Positions 5,447 to 6,357 of a DNA stretch of 6,357 nucleotides are shown here, piece by piece; the first letter of the stretch is position 1, and every line of letters starts with the position of its first letter. Source of the stretch: DATFWC01 sp045801465 (GTDB taxonomy: Bacteria > Pseudomonadota > Alphaproteobacteria > Rhizobiales > Xanthobacteraceae); assembly GCA_045801465.1 (NCBI GenBank), contig JBJMSU010000136.1, positions 1 through 6,357 of the forward strand, read 5' to 3'. Both the position numbers and the translations under genes were made by a program. The notes under the pieces are model-generated. The model searched no databases, was not told the origin of the DNA, and saw only the letters and a list, made by a program, of their open reading frames with translations.

Positions 5447-6357
5447 ATGACCGTTCACGCCCCGGCGACGGTTGCGGACGCAAGAACCGGAGAACTGTTC
5501 GGGCACCCCAAGGGGCTCGCGTTCCTGTTCGCCACCGAGATGTGGGAGCGCTTCTCCTACTACGGGCTGCGGCCGCTGCTCATCCTCTTCATGGCGGCCA
5601 CCGTCGCCAACGGCGGCTACGGCTTCGAGCGCAACCAAGCCTCGGCAATCGTCGGCATCTACGCCGCTTTCGTCTACCTGATGTCGCTGCCGGGCGGCTG
5701 GGTAGCCGACCGCTGGCTCGGCCTGCGGCGCGCGATCTTCATCGGCGCCTGCCTGATCTCGGCGGGTCACATCAGCATCGGCCTCTCCGGCCTCGCCGGG
5801 CACGGCGGCGGCAAGATCCCCTTCTTCCTCGGCCTCATCCTCATCGTCTGCGGCACCGGGCTCTTGAAGCCCAACATCTCGGCCATCGTCGGCGACCTCT
5901 ACCCCGGCGACACCGGGGCGCGGCGCGACGCCGGCTTCTCGATCTTCTACATGGGCATCAACCTCGGCGCCTTCATTGCTCCGTTCATCGTCGGGACGCT
6001 CGGCCAGCGCGTGAACTGGCATATCGGATTCGGCTGCGCCGGTATCGGCATGGTCGCGGGACTCATTCAGTACAGTTTGGGCCGCGCGCGGCTCCTGCCG
6101 GCCTTACAGCGACTCGGGCAGACCGAGAACGCGCCGGCGCGATCCACGTCGACCGAGCCATGGTGGCGATTCACGCGGGGTGAATGGAATCGCATCACGG
6201 CGATCGCCGTGCTGTTCGTGTTCTCGTCGGTTTTCTGGGGCGCGTTCGAGCAGGCAGCCTCGAGCCTCAACCTCTTCGCCGATCGCCTGACGAACAACCG
6301 GGCTTTTGGCTACAACTTCCCTTCGACCTGGTATCAATCGCTGAACTCGATGTTCAT
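5447..6357 (+). CDS. POT/PTR-family proton-coupled peptide transporter (partial, C-terminus beyond window)
   Basis: Inner-membrane major-facilitator transporter that imports di- and tripeptides with protons. 303 codons are present before the window ends, of a family usually about 450-520 residues. The proton-coupling motif ExxER is E31-M-W-E34-R35 in TEMWERFSYYG at the start of the first span. The PTR2 signatures follow: PGGWVADRWLGLRRA (82-96), GTGLLKPNISAIVGDLYP (136-153, with the conserved lysine K141) and FYMGINLGAFIAP (167-179). The seventh-span glutamate is E268 in WGAFEQAASSLNLFADR. All key residues are intact. The ATG at 5447 has AAGGAG 5 nt upstream. The gene stands alone on the plus strand, divergent from the small membrane-protein/TauE pair. 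Peptide specificity and the C-terminal bundle cannot be judged from this fragment. Confidence 0.95.
   Translation, partial: MTVHAPATVADARTGELFGHPKGLAFLFATEMWERFSYYGLRPLLILFMAATVANGGYGFERNQASAIVGIYAAFVYLMSLPGGWVADRWLGLRRAIFIGACLISAGHISIGLSGLAGHGGGKIPFFLGLILIVCGTGLLKPNISAIVGDLYPGDTGARRDAGFSIFYMGINLGAFIAPFIVGTLGQRVNWHIGFGCAGIGMVAGLIQYSLGRARLLPALQRLGQTENAPARSTSTEPWWRFTRGEWNRITAIAVLFVFSSVFWGAFEQAASSLNLFADRLTNNRAFGYNFPSTWYQSLNSMF

Noticed and set aside
5330..6022. Minus-strand frame of 230 codons opposite the POT transporter
   Set aside because: Acidic and low in complexity (E, A, D, V), antisense to a clear transporter, with no ribosome site of note.

Overview
The window reads as ordinary chromosomal DNA from a GC-rich alphaproteobacterium. 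The support is a GroEL N-terminus of alphaproteobacterial type, a groESL operon with a CIRCE operator, strong GC bias at third codon positions (by eye), and an intergenic palindromic repeat of the kind scattered through Hyphomicrobiales and Reyranella-like genomes. The genus assignment is from memory and not proven.

Region 1 (1-1864, minus strand) is the groES-groEL chaperonin operon. A promoter with both sigma70-like and RpoH-like features and a CIRCE element lie upstream of groES. A 135-nt spacer holding two inverted copies of a palindromic repeat separates groES from groEL. GroEL runs off the left edge: 434 residues are present and the C-terminus is missing.

Region 2 (1916-3535) holds two divergent genes. 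A secreted NMT1/SsuA-type ABC transporter substrate-binding protein lies on the minus strand with no permease or ATPase beside it. A GlcG/HbpS-family protein lies on the plus strand. They share an 88-nt intergenic region.

Region 3 (3551-4260, minus) is a VapBC-like toxin-antitoxin pair with an ATGA overlap. The antitoxin starts with GTG, seems to lack a Shine-Dalgarno sequence, and has TCACAGT operator-like repeats over its start, which suggests a leaderless, autoregulated transcript.

Region 4 (4287-5298, minus) has a TauE/SafE-family membrane permease preceded by a 62-residue single-span membrane protein of unknown function, probably co-transcribed.

Region 5 (5299-6357, plus) is a dyad-rich divergent intergenic region followed by the first 303 residues of a POT/PTR-family proton-coupled peptide transporter, cut by the right edge.

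Apart from groES-groEL and the toxin-antitoxin pair, the genes do not form an evident single pathway. I see no CRISPR array, tRNA, rRNA, intact insertion sequence or clearly novel multi-gene system. The most interesting items are the repeat pair inside groESL, the probable leaderless antitoxin promoter, and the small membrane protein next to the TauE-like permease.
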